Positions 62,839 to 64,000 of a DNA stretch of 64,000 nt are shown piece by piece (the stretch's first letter is position 1; each line of letters starts with the position of its first letter). The notes under the pieces were generated by a model. That model saw nothing but the letters and a program-made list of their open reading frames with translations, made no database searches and was not told the DNA's origin. The stretch covers positions 128,905 to 192,904 of the forward strand of contig DYCF01000001.1 in NCBI GenBank assembly GCA_019418225.1, written 5' to 3'. This DNA comes from Clostridiales bacterium. Its GTDB lineage: Bacteria > Bacillota > Clostridia > Lachnospirales > Cellulosilyticaceae. The position numbers were made by a program, and so were the translations under genes.

Positions 62839-63903
62839 ATGAAATTACAGTTAATGAAAAGAACAAAAGATGAGTTAAAGGAGCTTGTGAAACTTTATGG
62901 CTTAAAAGGAGTTTCTAAGCTCAACAAAGATGCATTATGCGATGAACTTATGCCAGTTATTTTAGAAGAGGCAGTAAATTTTATTGCAGTATTTGATGAG
63001 AGCCAGTTACAGTATGTAGAGGAATTAGTAGCCAAGGGACAAATCACAGAGTGTGTAAATCCTAAAGGTAAATATGGATTCTTAGAAAATCTTGGACTAG
63101 CTGCTATCTCTAAAGAGGGAACAGTAACATTGGCAGATGAAGTAAGAGCCCAATATAAAAAGTACTTTGATACAGCAGAAGGTTCTAGAGAACTTTCATC
63201 AAGGTATTTACAATATGCTAAATTACGCAGATATACACTTGCAGCCGTTCATCTATACGGTATGATTGAATTTAATCAGTTTAAAGCTTTATATGAGAAA
63301 TATGAAGGGGAAGCATTAGATGAAAAAACATACTTTGATTGGCTTGCAATAGATTCTTACTTAGTAAGACCATATGATTATATGAATGGTTACATTGTAG
63401 CAGAGTGCCTTTATATGTTTGAAATGGAAGGCTTCAATGAACTTCTCAAAAATACAGAAGGTAAGGCATATTATGAGCCATCAAAAGAAGAGTTTATGCG
63501 TTATAGTGACGAAGATTATTATGAACATACTCTTCACATTGAAAGGCTAAAAACACATTTAAGAACAGTGTATAAATTAGATGAACAGACAGCAGAAGAA
63601 GCTGTATTTGACCTTTGCTTAGGCCAGCAGATTACAACTAAAGTGGGGGATAATACATTACAACAAACATTATCACACTGGAATGTAATGGGTATTTCAC
63701 CAAAAAGTATGGAAGAAGTCAATAAGCTTGTTGGACTTGTTATCAAAGTCATGAATACAACACGAGTATGGCTTAACAGAGGTTTCACACCAGACGAAGT
63801 ACATGGTGTAGTAAGAGAGCAAATAAGCAAAGTAAAAGTAGGTAGAAATGAAGCATGCCCATGTGGGAGCGGTAAAAAATACAAAAAATGCTGTGGTAAG
63901 TAA
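62839..63903 (+). CDS. SEC-C zinc-motif protein with helical N-terminal domain
   Basis: A 354-residue cytosolic protein. The first 45 residues (KRTKDELKELVKLYGLKGVSKLNKDALCDELM) resemble a SAP/Rho-N-like helical DNA- or RNA-binding motif. The middle (about 60-320) is helical and not recognised. The last 20 residues are a classic SEC-C motif, GRNEACPCGSGKKYKKCC, which binds zinc through CPC..CC as in SecA. The function is unknown; such proteins are sometimes chaperone- or nucleic-acid-associated. The ribosome site AATGGGG is weak. A terminator follows, and the group II intron end comes right after it. Confidence 0.85.
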   Translation: MKLQLMKRTKDELKELVKLYGLKGVSKLNKDALCDELMPVILEEAVNFIAVFDESQLQYVEELVAKGQITECVNPKGKYGFLENLGLAAISKEGTVTLADEVRAQYKKYFDTAEGSRELSSRYLQYAKLRRYTLAAVHLYGMIEFNQFKALYEKYEGEALDEKTYFDWLAIDSYLVRPYDYMNGYIVAECLYMFEMEGFNELLKNTEGKAYYEPSKEEFMRYSDEDYYEHTLHIERLKTHLRTVYKLDEQTAEEAVFDLCLGQQITTKVGDNTLQQTLSHWNVMGISPKSMEEVNKLVGLVIKVMNTTRVWLNRGFTPDEVHGVVREQISKVKVGRNEACPCGSGKKYKKCCGK

Positions 63904-63908
63904 AGAAG

Positions 63909-63950
63909 AAAAAGGGTCAGGTTGCACGAAAGTGTAGCCTGACCCTTTTT
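63909..63950 (+). terminator. Terminator of the SEC-C gene
   Basis: AAAGGGTCAGG pairs with CCTGACCCTTT, with GCAC/GTGT inside and a T5 tract. Confidence 0.9.
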
Positions 63951-63953
63951 GTG

Positions 63954-64000
63954 GTGTGCCCAGCATGGGCGTAGTCTAACGGGTGAAAGTCCCGAGTGTG
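63954..64000 (+). mobile_element. 5' end of a group II intron (cut by window edge)
   Basis: From 63954 the sequence runs GTGTGCCCAGCATGGGCG and then has GGGTGAAAGTCCCGA. GTGYG is the group II 5' splice-site consensus. The GCCCAGCATGGGC hairpin with a following GGTGAAAGTCC is the usual opening of domain I in many bacterial group II introns. It begins 3 nt after the T-run of a terminator, the preferred target of class C introns. The reverse transcriptase and 3' end lie outside the window, so class and activity are undecided. Confidence 0.7.

Overview
The window looks like chromosomal DNA of a low-GC, Gram-positive, strictly anaerobic clostridium. It is motile and secretes polysaccharidases, and it resembles the cellulolytic Lachnospirales (a Cellulosilyticum-like organism is my best guess, by inference only). 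The basis is AT-rich codon use, strong AGGAGG ribosome sites, many intrinsic terminators, a T-box leader, a B12-dependent methionine synthase, two secreted GH74 xyloglucanases carrying X2 and CBM3 modules, and an F-type ATP synthase with a clostridial hybrid c-ring. I see no phage genes, transposases, CRISPR arrays, tRNA or rRNA.  Layout. 1-4749: a threonylcarbamoyl-AMP synthase cut by the window edge, a giant palindrome, a UspA-like protein and glycogen phosphorylase, all on the minus strand. 5099-10247: a sulfane-sulfur island (rhodanese, CoA-disulfide reductase/rhodanese fusion, two half-size YeeE/YedE transporters) followed by a Crp/Fnr regulator diverging from a ferredoxin and a membrane iron-sulfur protein. 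Three matching operators tie the two parts into one predicted regulon. 10387-18256: M18 aminopeptidase, Zn/Cd P-type ATPase, a membrane protein, MetY, a 51-residue small protein, and CorA behind a long leader. 18422-30306: a modular secreted alpha-amylase on the minus strand, then two tandem GH74 enzymes. 30577-35655: an Amt-PII fusion and IleRS with its T-box. 36261-44546: a sigma-28-type promoter driving a chemoreceptor plus an orphan solute-binding lipoprotein, then a DMT exporter, NAD salvage PncB, PlsC and a FapA-like protein. 44549-53109: a second giant palindrome, a degenerate 20-21 bp tandem repeat, cardiolipin synthase, a YihY protein, alkyladenine glycosylase, and a MetF / activation protein / MetH operon. 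53138-62501: a GGDEF remnant, UDP-GlcNAc 2-epimerase and the complete atp operon. 62839-64000: a SEC-C protein whose terminator is followed at once by what looks like the 5' end of a group II intron running out of the window.  The most interesting signals are: (i) the three operators, each placed exactly 29 nt before a -10 box; (ii) the mixed c-subunits, with one carboxylate replaced by Gln; (iii) two families of dispersed palindromic elements, one modular (four copies, with compensatory changes in its stems) and one giant hairpin (two copies); (iv) 242 bp of identity between otherwise diverged GH74 genes; and (v) a long corA leader containing a candidate leader peptide.
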